Of a DNA stretch of 64,000 nt, positions 1 to 11,110 are shown piece after piece. This stretch comes from Manduca sexta. Its lineage: Eukaryota > Arthropoda > Insecta > Lepidoptera > Sphingidae. Location: assembly GCF_014839805.1 (NCBI RefSeq), contig NC_051124.1:1674001-1738000 (forward strand). The letters are read 5' to 3'. The position numbers and the translations under genes are program-made. The notes beneath the pieces are model-generated. The model did no database searches. It saw only the letters and a list, made by a program, of their open reading frames with translations, and was not told the origin of the DNA. The first letter of the stretch is position 1. Each line of letters begins with the position of its first letter.

Positions 1-424
1 TCATCGAATCCAGAACACAACGTCCTCAACCCTTTGAGTAGTAGAAAGGTTCAGTATTGTATAGTGTAGTATTGAATATCGCCTCATGTAGTTGAAGCGA
101 TAATAATTAAATTTCTATGTCGTAATTATGATCAAAATATTTTCCAAGTCTTGTTACAATAGTTTACAATCTTATACTTTTAACACTCCCGCTTCAGCAC
201 TACCAACAATATACAAACTTCAATGTTGGCAGCACTGCAAATGGTCAGCCAAACCTCGTACGATCGCAAATTATCTGAGACAAATAGGCAAAAAATTCTA
301 AATAAAATACGTGACTAGCCAATAGTATGATTTGATTCGGCCATTATTTTTGGCTGCGTCATGTGGGAAGTTATATTAACATGGACTTTATTGTATCATA
401 CGAAGGTTTAACATAAAATAAGTT

Positions 425-725
425 TTTTTTATTGCTTTTAATGACGGAACGAGCCTGCCGTTCGCCTGATTGTAAGCGATACGACCGCCCGTAAACAGTA
501 GAAACACCATCCAACATCTTGAATTACAAAGTACTTGGTATTCACTGCGCTCGCCATCCTGAGACATGAGATGTTAAGTTTTATTATGTCCAGTAATTGC
601 ACTGGCTACAATGTCCTTCAAACCGGAACACAACAGTGATTACAAACTGCTGCTTGGCGGCAGAAATAGACATAGCGGTGGTACCTACCCAGGCGGACTC
701 TCACATATGAGAGACCTCTACAAAA
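425..725 (-). repeat. Family D repeat, near full length
   Basis: On the minus strand it ends in poly-A (seen here as a T run and TTTTTTTATTGC). It contains the words CCATCCTGAGACATGAGATG and TACCTACCCAGGCGGACTC, which recur at 40650-40965. The 74-codon open frame at 611-835 lies mostly inside it and is not a gene. Confidence 0.7.
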
Positions 726-962
726 GAAGTATGCTAGCGTCAGTTATTTTTCATAGGAGATTAAATTTGCTCACAGCTCTGTTTGCTTTAACGCCCGATT
801 TCAAAATAAATATCCATTCTCCGGAGATCTATTAAATAATATAACTCAGAGATAGATTCTAATTTTAAATATTTTTTCATAAATCCTAACTAAAAACTTT
901 AAATCTATTCAATTTATTGCTATTTAAGAAGCTACAAACACATATTTATGCTTAAAATAGAC

Positions 963-1032
963 ATTTCGGATTTGAACCCGCGACCTTTAGTTTCGCACGA
1001 CGTTCCCCACAGCGCTAGAGGTCGTCATAATG
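963..1032 (-). repeat. tRNA-like SINE head
   Basis: On the minus strand a B box (GGGTTCAAATCC) is preceded by an A-box-like TCTAGCGCTGTGGGGAACG. The acceptor-stem halves do not pair, so it is a tRNA-derived SINE head and not a tRNA gene. Confidence 0.45.
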
Positions 1033-1139
1033 TCAACTCTAAATCACACGACATGCACAATTGGTATTTATTCGCATTTATACTGTCATGTTAAAACCGG
1101 AAGATGTGATAAAAACTATTTAATTACTTTCATCAATGG

Positions 1140-1310
1140 TCCATGAAGTTCGGGATTCGATTCCCTATTCGGTAACCGGTACTGCTACTCACGCGAGTGC
1201 GGCATACATTGTCTCACAATGGCTATATTTTGACGTAAGAACATAGTAAGAAGAACTTGTACTAAAGTACTCTGCCTATCTTTTCTAATGCAGTCGTGAA
1301 CTTAATATAT
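1140..1310 (+). repeat. Degraded SINE B copy
   Basis: A B-box-like GGGATTCGATTCCC is followed by the family tail words (TACTAAAGTACTCTGCCTATC). It is strongly diverged. Confidence 0.4.
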
Positions 1311-1589
1311 AAGTTTATTCCCCTTTCTATCCTTGACCCACGTACGGAATAAATATGAATTTCTCATCTATTCCTAATAGCCATCATTTCCATACAAAAA
1401 TAATTTGTATGTAATGCCTTCCATACATTTTTGGGTCGGTGAACTCAGCTATAAAACTACATACATATTTCTGTTTCTAATTTAATTAATATTTGGAAAT
1501 TGTAGCTTCATAAATCGTCTGATTTTTTTCTATTTAAAATATATTATTAGCTGTTATATTAAAAACCCTTCCAAAAAAGGTATGCTAAT

Positions 1590-1785
1590 GATTTTTGTTT
1601 ACGCGAATGTTAGGCATTGAAATACTATTTTGCTGATTTTATAACGGTTGTTATTATTTTCTCTCGATGTTTCGAAGGTTTTCCAGCCGTCGTGGTACCG
1701 GGGCGTACTAAAAAAATAGTAATATAAAAGTCGCAATAAAATCCGCAAAAAAGTTTTATTTTAAGAAATGCTAAATTATAATACT
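1590..1785 (+). repeat. Family E foldback element, diverged copy
   Basis: It begins with the one-sided tail TGTTTACGCGAATGTTAGGC, then ATTGAAATA, then the GATGTTTCGAAGG core. It ends with an inverted copy of its own first part (ATAAAAGTCGCAATAAAATC). The architecture matches that at 6588-7130. Confidence 0.55.
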
Positions 1786-1904
1786 TTCTTATGTTGGGAC
1801 ACAGAGGAGGTTGGGTTCGATTCGCAGGTTGAGAAATACAAACTGTATTAATGAAGACTTATACCCTAACGGTGTGAGGTTATTCACCTATAACATATAA
1901 CAGA

Positions 1905-2090
1905 AAAGACATTGTAGCCAGTGTAACTACTGCACATAATAAGACTTAACATCTCATGTCTCAGGATGGCGAGCGCAGTTGAATACCCAATACTTTGTAA
2001 TTGAAGGTGTTGGTTGGATGGTATTTCTTCTGTTATGGGTGATCATATCGTAAGCGATAGGCAAGCTCGTATCGTCATTAAAAAAACAAA
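1905..2090 (+). repeat. Family D repeat with poly-A tail
   Basis: It contains GTAGCCAGTGTAACTACTG, GACTTAACATCTCATGTCTC and the terminal CGTCATTAAAAAAAC. It is truncated at the 5' end relative to the copy at 40650. Confidence 0.65.
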
Positions 2091-2805
2091 TTGGCTAATA
2101 GTTACGTTACACCCCTGCTTACCGTCCAAACATAAGCGTGATGATAAAATAGTTCATAAGCGGGGTATTTTGTGAGTGAAATAGTTTCTAAACCTAACAA
2201 AGCCTTTGAGGTAACAGTTTATCAAAAACTTGTACTAAAATTGGAAACGAGTGTAAGCTTGGGCTAAAAGTTAGGTGTTCGGACTTATTGGAACATGGCT
2301 TTTTGGCTTCGAGTATTGCGAGAGCTTCATTAATGTTAACATATTATAATAGTTTCAGTTAGCAGAGATAATGTTCAATATTGGTGAAGCATCATTGATT
2401 TACCATTTAGAGATTAGGACGTGAGACTAACAGACATATATTCATTGACGTATATTCTATAGACACGAACGTACATATAAACTAATTGTTCAAAATCTGA
2501 ACTAAAATGGCAACTAAAGCGTCACTGTTATAACCTATTTATTCAGTTGAACAACAAATAATTTTACTTATTTGACTAGTATTTTCTATTCACATCCAGG
2601 TTTACAATGGGACTCGAGTTCTTATATTATGAACGCCGCTCCGTACACAATCACAAGCAGTCAATATTAACACCATACTAAAGCAGTTGTATGGATGCCA
2701 AATCTAGTACGTAGAATTAGTAATATATGAGAATAACACATAGGCTATAATTTATAGTGATTTTGTGTAATTTTGTCATAATATAATGATACAAAAAAAA
2801 AATAT

Positions 2806-2862
2806 CCTGGAAATCTCTTTTACGCGGGTGAAGTCTCGAGCAAAAGCTAGTACTTCTATAAT
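2806..2862 (+). repeat. Family F tail fragment
   Basis: ATCCTGGAAAT through CGAGCAAAAGCTAGTACTT is the common end of family F, here cut to about 57 bases. Confidence 0.45.
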
Positions 2863-3169
2863 TTGTTAAATCGCACTAACAAGTAGCAAATACTAATAAA
2901 AGTCTAAGCAATGCTTTATTCAATGAGTTGCAAATGTGTTCCGCAGCGTTCCGAGAATCGTAACAATGTAAAATTCATTGGAATCATAGTACAGCTCGAG
3001 TTACTTACTTGTAAGTTGCGTCGTAGCTCGACGAGGCACGCCGGTTCTGTACCCAGAACGCTAACAATGTTTATATGAGACGAGAAGGCCTTTCTGATGG
3101 TAAGCTTCGACCGTCAAAAATGTCTACAAACTACTATTTTACAAATTATTGGAGAGACGAAAATTATTT

Positions 3170-3392
3170 CAATACTGGCTTTTGCTCGCGTATTCGGCCG
3201 CGTGAAGGAGTTTTCCGGGATAATTTTTTTTCGACTTACTTATTATGTATCGTTATGCCGACCAAATTACCAATATTACTGTAAAGTTTCATCCAAATCC
3301 GTTCAGTAGTTTTTCCGTGAAAGAGGAACAAATATATATACATCCATCCTCACAAACTTTCGCATTTTTAATATTAGTAGGATTTCTATATG
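3170..3392 (-). repeat. Family F LINE/SINE 3' region
   Basis: It contains AAATCCGTTCAGTAGTTTTT, CACAAACTTTCGCATTT and AATATTAGTAGGATT, a word set typical of moth RTE-type tails. The overlapping short open frames on + at 3075-3451 are by-products. Confidence 0.6.
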
Positions 3393-3784
3393 AGGTCCAA
3401 ACTTCAATCTCCCTTCTTAGAGGACTTCTCACCTGGTCTGTTGCATTCTAACATGTAAAATATTACTTAAATAACTCATTTGTAAAAATACAAAATAGCG
3501 TACATGTTTGTATGTAGTCACAAACTCTAAAAGAATTTAGTACAAAAAACTGTTGTATTTAATATAAATTCAACTCCATATACGCGAGTAATAAATAAGA
3601 CGAAAGGTAACCTCAAGTTGAGTGTGACGTCATAATACATGTACAGCGCTCGTAAACGTAACATTCCAGACTTTAGACGCGTGGAAAACATACTTTAATA
3701 GCCTACACTAGGTTTCACATGCAGCTCTGTACGTGAGAGACTAAGTAAAAATTCAAAATAAAATTTTGCACAAAAATATTTAAG

Positions 3785-3990
3785 ACTAGCATTTGTTTGG
3801 CTTTGCCCGCGTAAATGTGTTTTTCGTGAAAGAAAGTACTAATTCTCTCTAATTTAAAATTCTAAAACTCTTAAACTATCTCTATGCCAAAATTCTCAAA
3901 AATCCGTTGTGTAGATTTTGAGAAAATCGATAACATACAGACAGAAAGGAGTCTTTGTTTTATATTATGAATATAGGTAGATAAAATACT
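3785..3990 (-). repeat. Family F copy, diverged
   Basis: It shares AAAATCCGTTGTGTAGATTTT, the CATACAGACAGAAAGGAGTC words and a TATAT end with the copy at 30172-30440. Confidence 0.5.
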
Positions 3991-4249
3991 TTAATTATCA
4001 CGCAGGCGATCAAAGTTACAATTATGACGTCAAACATTTTATATGACAATCGTTAGTACTTAATTACACCTAAATTATATAACTACGTTCATTTTAAATT
4101 ACGGATAAAATTAACAAAAAAGCACTAGGTAAAGCTAAGTAGCGCACTCAGGCTGGAAGGTAAGGGGACATAAGATCGGTGAAGACGCTATTATGAGCCT
4201 CAGCAGCAAAGCATTGCAGGTAGTTCAGTATTCTGTTAATTAAATAATC

Positions 4250-4315
4250 TGTTATCATCATGATCGTTATAGTCAGCAGCAGGAAGTCCACTGCTAAATT
4301 CTGCCTCTCTAATGG
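4250..4315 (-). mobile_element. LINE 3'-end remnant with (ATC)n-type tail
   Basis: ATCATCATGATCG followed by AGTCCACTGCT is the minus-strand end of a common moth LINE whose 3' tail is a trinucleotide repeat. Compare the better copy at 58248-58390. Confidence 0.4.
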
Positions 4316-4654
4316 ATTCCAGATCAAACTGGATAGTTTAGAAGTTCCAAAATATTTCAAATTAAAAATAAACAAACCTTACCTCATTATTACATACTTA
4401 AGTCAACATTAAGGAAAAAATGCACTGACCAATCATTTTTAGTTGGTACCTGTTAGAAGAACACCATCGTTGTCTAAAGCTTTTTTGCAAACGACTTCTT
4501 TTTAAGAATAAAAATTTACATTTTAAAATCGTAATGCAGGGTCATCTTGCGGGTTTTTAGCTATCTTACCTAGAACGATATAAAATTTTAAAACTTACAT
4601 ATATGGACATAGGACCTAAACAACTATTCTAGAATAATGTTACATGTATAGACT

Positions 4655-4815
4655 GACTAAAAGGACGTATAAGGCGAATGTGGATGGAAGAGCCAATAGG
4701 GGTCGACCGCACCGAACCTTCGAATGTCAGATATTCTTAGTAAAGGCCAGGTCAAAAGTACCCTGAACCGGCGGACATGCATGAAAAGATTAATGAAGGT
4801 AGAGGAAGCGAGAGA
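4655..4815 (+). mobile_element. LINE reverse-transcriptase C-terminal remnant with frameshift
   Basis: Frame 1 reads KRTYKANVDGRANRGRPHRT from about 4659. After a shift of one base near 4745, the next frame reads GQVKSTLNRRTCMKRLMKV then EEAREVC. The order Y-KA-V-G-RGRP-RTF, then GQV-ST-NRR-CM and V-EAREVC, is the C-terminal end of a widespread lepidopteran endonuclease/reverse-transcriptase LINE. A stop and the frameshift make it dead. Confidence 0.7.
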
Positions 4816-4829
4816 AGTATGCCATAATT

Positions 4830-4895
4830 GTGCAAGTGAAAATCCATAGTCTCTGCCTACCCCTATGGGATAGACGCGTGATACTATGTATGTAT
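4830..4895 (+). repeat. SINE B tail fragment
   Basis: GTGCAAGTGAAAATCC, GTCTCTGCCTACCCCTATGG and the GGATAGACGCGTGATA words match the SINE B 3' part. It directly follows the LINE remnant. Confidence 0.4.
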
Positions 4896-5199
4896 TTCAA
4901 AATACTACAGTCAACATACACAATCAAAGAGTAATAAATAAATCAGTGGCGATGAAAGGCGTGACGTCATCGTACGAGTCGTGTGAAAACGTTGAAGGTC
5001 ATTACTCCATTGTAAAACGATACTGCCCTTTGTGTTAGTTCGTTTCGAGTTGCTTTTTGCCAATATATTTTTTAAGCATTTTACAGAAGCATTTAGTTTA
5101 CGTCTAGCCGCTTGCATGAGTTCAATACCTTCACGAAAGCCAATCCTGGGTAAATTATAATAAAGATTATATCAAATATTGCTTGATCTGGTTTTTTTA

Positions 5200-5530
5200 T
5201 CGGACCCCGCAGTCAACACCGGGGGAAACTTGCGAATGGGTTACTGGAATCTCCCAGCTTATCGACTGCGGGGACCTGGAGGAAAGTTAGGAGAGGAAGT
5301 CTGGGAAAAAAATGTGGAGGTAGCAGAGGGAACCCTCTTAGGATGGGAGGAGGGGAGAAGGTCAGGAAATGATCACGAGCCCTCATAGGACCCAATGTGA
5401 ATTGGCAGGCCGCGACATATGTCCCCAATGCATGGGCGTGCATTCAGTGTGGAGACCAAGCGCACAAGAATTGCCTCGGGGGGAAGCCTGATCTGGAGTT
5501 CCTGGCCTGAAGTCAGAACCGCTCGGTACA
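5200..5530 (+). mobile_element. GC-rich coding-like remnant, probable retroelement
   Basis: A GC-rich island in AT-rich flanks. One + frame (5179-5388) is open for 69 codons. Near 5425-5490 another frame reads CIQCGDQAHKNCLGG, a Cys/His cluster (C-x2-C-x4-H-x2-C) like those in retroelement ORF1 zinc knuckles or PHD-type fingers. CCCCGCAGTC at 5205 pairs with GACTGCGGGG at 5264. The frames do not join without shifts, so it is probably a decayed retroelement ORF1; family unknown. Confidence 0.35.
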
Positions 5531-6122
5531 CTGTTATACAATGTTAGCCCTGTATTATATACTGTCCTACTGTTTGCTGTTAACTAATTAATATAATATT
5601 TATGGTATGGTTTTGGTCTGGCTTAGAAGCCTTCACATCCAATTGAGTGAATATTTTAAGAAATGTGTATACGATAAAACGAGCTTACAGTCAATAGTTC
5701 TTTCGTAGCATTCAGTACAAAAATTAGATTAGAATTATTAGATACACTTTCAATTTTATTGTTAGTCTATTCCTTTTGTGCCTGGCTACGGGTCTTTTGA
5801 TGTAGTATTGTGAAACTGCAATCATTAGCACCCAAAAACATTATGAAACGTCACCCATCATTGTTGCTTCCGAAATTCTTTTACATAACAGATAGTGTTA
5901 TATAAAATGTGCAAGAATGGTTTATTTGAATTGTTATTGCAGCAATAACTATTACTTTTTCTAATATGAAGCTGTTCTGACGAATCGAATTGAATTGTAT
6001 GCGTCAAATGCATTGGTTTTGGTGAAAAGTACTTAGTTTGTTTGATTTCACACTGAGAATATTTGTGTATTTAAAAGTTGGCTTGGGAAGATTTTTGCAT
6101 AACCAAACTTGGCTATTAGTGA

Positions 6123-6295
6123 CTACCTCGGTGGCGTAGTTGTACGACTGCTGGGCGCTGAAATCTCGGGTTCCATTCCCGGGTCGGGCAATGATATTGC
6201 TTTTTTGTTATTATTGGGAATTTATGTTCAATATAACTACAGCCTCGTTCCCCTATCACTTTTTAGGACGAAATAAATAAGGCGGAAAAATAGGT
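6123..6295 (+). repeat. SINE B copy
   Basis: A box CGGTGGCGTAGTTG, B box GGTTCCATTCC, followed by CCGGGTCGGGCAATGATATTG, then a short degraded tail. Confidence 0.65.
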
Positions 6296-6367
6296 GCATA
6301 ACTACAGGCCTCAGTATAAAAGTAGCGGAAATTTTTAAGGATAATGTAGCTTAATAATATATAATAA

Positions 6368-7232
6368 TATCAGCCCTGTATTATATACTTGCCCACTGCT
6401 GAGCACGGGCCTCCTCTACTACTGAGAGGGATTAGGACTTAGTCCACCACGCTGGCCTAGTGCGGATTGGTAGACTTCACACGCCTTCGAAATTCCTATA
6501 GAGAACTTCTCAGATGTGCAGGTTTCCTCACGATGTTTCCTTCACCGTTAAAGCGAACGATAAATTCACAAAGAATACACACATGATGATTTCTTATGTT
6601 TACGCGAATGTTAGACATTGAAATAAAAACTAAAAACTATTTAAACGGATTTTATCGCGGTTTTTTTATATTATTATTTTCTCCCGACGTTTCGAAGACT
6701 TTGCAGCCTTCATGGTCACGGGGGGGACTGAGGTGTTGTTCATCCGTAAAGTCAAAGTTACAATATCTACCTACATTTTTCAAATATACAACTTTTTAAA
6801 AATTTCAATAGGGAAGATGGTTGGAAGCTTGCACAAGCCTGGGATCCTGTTCTACATTTAATTAAATCGGATCCCAAAAGACCGGCTGCCAGACCTCAAG
6901 ACACTGTGAGCTCATTCTGCGTAGATCGGACCGTCAACAGATAAAATTTTAAAAAGTTGTATATTTGAAAAATGTAGGTAGATATTGTAACTTTGACTTT
7001 ACGGATGAACAACACCTCAGTCCCCCCCGTGACCATGAAGGCTGCAAAGTCTTCGAAACGTCGGGAGAAAATAATAATATAAAAAAACCGCGATAAAATC
7101 CGTTTAAATAGTTTTTAGTTTTTATTTCAATACACACATGATTTTAGAAAAGTCAGACGTGTGTGCCTTTGGGATTTGAACCTGCGTACATTCGTCTTGG
7201 CAGTCTGTTCCACACCCAACTAGGCTATCGCC
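6368..7232 (-). repeat. SINE A copy split by a family E insertion
   Basis: The 3' half is at 6368-6587 (AGCCCTGTATTATATA, TGCTGAGCACGGGCCTCC, CCACGCTGGCCTAGTGCGG). The tRNA-like half is at 7131-7232 (B box on minus strand near 7175, A box TAGCCTAGTTGG near 7215-7226). The two halves resume at the same point of the family sequence, so the intervening DNA is an insertion into an older SINE. Confidence 0.8.
6588..7130. mobile_element. Family E foldback element nested in SINE A (543 bp, 12-bp target duplication)
   Basis: The flanks carry the same 12 bases, TACACACATGAT (6576-6587 and 7131-7142). Inside, an arm of about 190 bp (6617-6806) recurs inverted at about 6943-7131; conceptual translations of the two arms are identical over 60 residues, so the arms are essentially identical. 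Only the left side carries the extra tail TTTACGCGAATGTTAGACA. The spacer of about 135 bp is unique. A duplication of 12 bp plus one-sided tail suggests a retroelement rather than a cut-and-paste transposon; the layout is like Penelope-type elements with inverted terminal copies. The matching open frames on both strands are by-products. Confidence 0.65.
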
Positions 7233-7239
7233 GCGTCAA

Positions 7240-10200
7240 TGTAGCTTGCTTTAAGTGAATTTTGAATGACGCAATATCTTCAACAATTAACACTTTTACA
7301 CAAAGTATTTCTCTAGCTTCATAGTAGTATAGATTGGTTTTTGGTACTTTATTAAAGGTACAGGCGTTGTCTGCAGGATCTATAATGGAAGCCTACCTCT
7401 AGCCAATGCTATTGGTACAATTATTTGGACTCATTGGGACTTTTATATCTTTCGAAATATTTGACGGATTATCAACCCTATTAGTAATGGGATACAAAAC
7501 ACATTTTACAAAGGCATTAAGGATCTCCGTGTTTGACGTCAATACGCGAAGGTTGTCAACTTTTCTTTATGTTTCTAATGATTATACAATAAAAGCCTTG
7601 AAGCAATAACTTATGATTGTTTTATAATATTTGTTATTTTAATTGAATATATTCAATTAGTTTCTTAATGGCTCTTTGTGTAGAATCTAACGTTGTTTTC
7701 AATAAAAATCATCTTAAATTTAGCGTATACTAATCTAATATAAAAGTAAGTGCAATTCAGGACTTGGACGAATTCTATCAAAATCTTTCAGCGGTTTATA
7801 ATAGCTTTATAAGGAAATTATTGCTGATTTGTCGAAAAAGTGTGATATCTTCTGTTCCCGTTTACAATCTACACCATAGTGCACTTTGAGTGCCAATTTT
7901 ACATGAAAATAGTTTTCGGCTTTTATCGTGGCCTTTGAATTTTTATTTGCTAGTTTAAGAATTTTAGAGATATCTAAAATTGTTGGCGAAGCTTTCCCTA
8001 CCTAGGTTACCTATCGTATCTAATACTAGATATATCCACCCTTAAAACTTCCCTCGTACCGCCCTACCCTGATGCAGACATTCGCTCCCCTTAGTGTTCT
8101 TAAACCTTAAAAAAACGTACTTATTTGAAGTGCTAAGGGTAACAATGAATATTTCCATGTAAATTAAAAACTGTTTCTAAATTCAAATTTTGATATAAAT
8201 AATGCAAGAATAGACTTGTGTAGACTAGAAACTTTATTTATTTTACTGTATGTACTATATATAAAAATTACTATATTAATTTCGACAAAGCTTTTACATA
8301 ACCCGACACCAAGGTTGCGCTATTAATAATCTTAGTTTCGGTCAAAATTAAAAAAAAAAACATATTACACCATACCTTGTAAAACCCGAGACCAAGATGA
8401 TCTTACTTAAAGTTACAATTAAAAAACATATTTAACACATACCTCCAGAAAAATTATTGAAATATTAAATTTTGATTCCAGTTAACATTTAACAATACTA
8501 ATTATAATTAATAAACAGTTCCAATAAATTGTTTGAAACTATGAAATTAATTGACGTGAACTAGAAAGTGACCATACTGATCAGAAAATCGCGGATATAC
8601 AAACATACAAGTCCAATACAGAACCTTCTAGACTTTTTTAACGGTAAAAACATCATAAAACCTTGTGGAAATGAAAACCTTTTTGAAGTTTACGTTTTTA
8701 GTGGGCTAATGTTCATATTTGATCTTTTAATACATCTGATATATCTTAAATATAGAAACAAAAGAGCGTGCAGCTGTGGGCGTGCCTGCCACCCAGGGGA
8801 CAACTGTTTACGGCCCAACATTAAAATTTATAGACACTGCTTTATGATTTAATGGTCTCTAACTTAAAGTTGCTTTCAAATTTAAATCTGCCATCTGAAA
8901 TATGTTTGACAGGAATCGACTAATTTTCATACTTGAACTTGACTTGATTTTATCTGGCAAAATGTCAAAAAAGGTTAATGAAGTAATCCGCGTCCATTTA
9001 TAAACTACCTCTAATAAAGCAATAAATATACGTCAAGGAAAAAATATTAGCATTGAATTATTGCAAAACGCTACCTAATCTTAAAAGTAAAGTCGGAGCA
9101 CTCGAGAAGCGCTTATCAAATTGGAAAAAAACTTTTGACTCAAGTGTTTGAATAACATTGCTTCTTGTACGCGTATTTAAAAATATATCGTAATATTTCT
9201 TTCATAACCTCTAATAAAAAAAAAGTTTTTAAACGTTATAAAAATATTATTAAACTCAAATTACATAATACGTAGGTACACGTTATAATTTTTAAAATAT
9301 AAGGTTTTATTAAATTATTAATATTATCAAATAAAATTGTATAATTGTTCGAGGTATGATTTTGAATTTCGAACGAGAGAAAAGGGTAACCAGATATTCA
9401 ACAAATACGGGACACGTCTCTCTCAAGTGACAGTTCGTTTCTGCCGCCCAGAAGCAATGAACATGCAGTATTCTTTATATTTGAATGACAGCCATTGTAA
9501 TTACAAGACAATATGAAACTTTATTTTAATATTAGTAACAATCACAAACATGTACAGTATTTAGTAATTCAGTTTAACGTAGTAAATGGTAAGCAGTCAT
9601 GCTTATCCTTGGGTCAACAAGCTAATCTCGCCATTCAATTATATGTCTTATAAATATGACGTCATGTTCAAGTATACAATCGCAACAAATCGATTATTTC
9701 ATTCGATATAGCTGACGAATTATAAAAGTTAAATTAACTGTCGGAATAACAGCTCACAAAAACTCCTAAAAAAATGGCCAAATATTGCCAACATGAAGTA
9801 TTACATGCCATTTATTTATTGTGTTTTTGTACAATGTTTAAATCGAGTTGTTTCTAATATTATTTCCACAATTGGCTTAGTATATTGTAATTTGCATTAA
9901 AACAAGTTATTTAAGTATGAATGTTTTTACAAATGACTTTGATTAAGTGGCTTTGTAAATCATTTCAATATTACTTAAATTTTAATTTAAATAGTCTACG
10001 AAAACTGGAAATTGCACGAGAATTTATAAATGTTTCATAGTAAAAAACAAAACAAAAAATATGGCCCAAAAATAGATTTTACTGAAGCTAGTTTTTGCTT
10101 GCAGTTCTGATTCCGTATATTGTCTAAGATGTAAGTAAAAATGTCCGGCAAATACTATTAAAATGGGGTCTTTAGTTGTACTTGAAAACGTAAATGTCTT

Positions 10201-10984
10201 TAGAGTCTATAATATCGGTATGGAGTCACGGAAAGTATTTATTGTTTATGGAATTACAGATAAATTCAATTTAAATAAATATATTGAGTCAAGTCGTTAT
10301 AATTAATCAGTGATTCCATAATTTATGAATTACGTAATACATATAAATAACCAGGCATCATTCATTACTAACAAGAACCTGTATTTGTGTATAATTCAAG
10401 GCTAAAATCGGCTCAAAGAGCGTATAACATCATATTTTAATAAGGCGGAAAATTAAAAAATTACTCCACCATGAATTATACAGCGCGAATTCGAGATTCG
10501 AATTTCACACGCAATGACCATTGACAATAAAAAACTTCAATGAGGTTTGTCTTTGGCCGAGTTTTGTGAACAGGTTTTAACCGTGTGAACTCCTCACAAT
10601 TAGGTTTTGAATGACATGTCTGTCTATGGTCTTGTTTTATGTTTTATTAATTAAGGCATATAATAAAGTCGTTGGTTATGGCGTTCCTTTTTCAAATTTG
10701 ATTTATTGAAATGTATTCTATGTATTTATTCATTAGATTGTTTTTCTGTTTGTTACATAAGTATCGAGTATTGAAATTCTTTACATCGTATTTCTATAAA
10801 AGGAAGCAGTTAGTTTCTTACAACGCTTGTATGACAGCCTCCGTGGCGCCGAGACAAAATGTGATTCTTAAATATTTGTAGCGGGTTTGAGTGTTGTAGG
10901 GCTGAAATTTCCTACTCGTTCTTTCTACTCGACATCTTGAATCTTAATGTACAGTCGAAATGTATTTTAGTTGGATATATTTAT
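7240..10984. other. AT-rich stretch without recognised genes
   Basis: I see no coding signal, tRNA head or family A-G repeat. The longest open frame (94 codons, + 8568-8852) ends with a Cys-rich stretch ACSCGRACHPGDNC that I cannot assign; its length is within chance for AT-rich DNA. Two perfect TGACGTCA sites lie at 7534 and 9657. Confidence 0.5.
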
Positions 10985-11110
10985 TTTTATTTATCTGCAC
11001 GCGGCTGGAGTCGCAAGTAAAAACTAGTCTATGTAATGTTAATCCACAAGACAACCAAATCCGTTCAGCTGTTTGTGCGTTTATTTTTAACAAACATCCA
11101 AATGTCTAAA
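10985..11110 (-). repeat. Family F copy, short
   Basis: It contains CCAAATCCGTTCAGCTGTTTG and a CACGCGGCTGGAGTCGC end, matching family F words. Confidence 0.5.

Noticed and set aside
6596..6799. Two identical short proteins on opposite strands (6596-6799 and 6949-7137)
   Set aside because: They are the two inverted arms of one foldback element, not a duplicated gene.
8568..8852. 94-codon frame with Cys-rich end as a small secreted protein
   Set aside because: No signal peptide at the N-terminus, no known cysteine spacing, and a length reachable by chance in AT-rich DNA.
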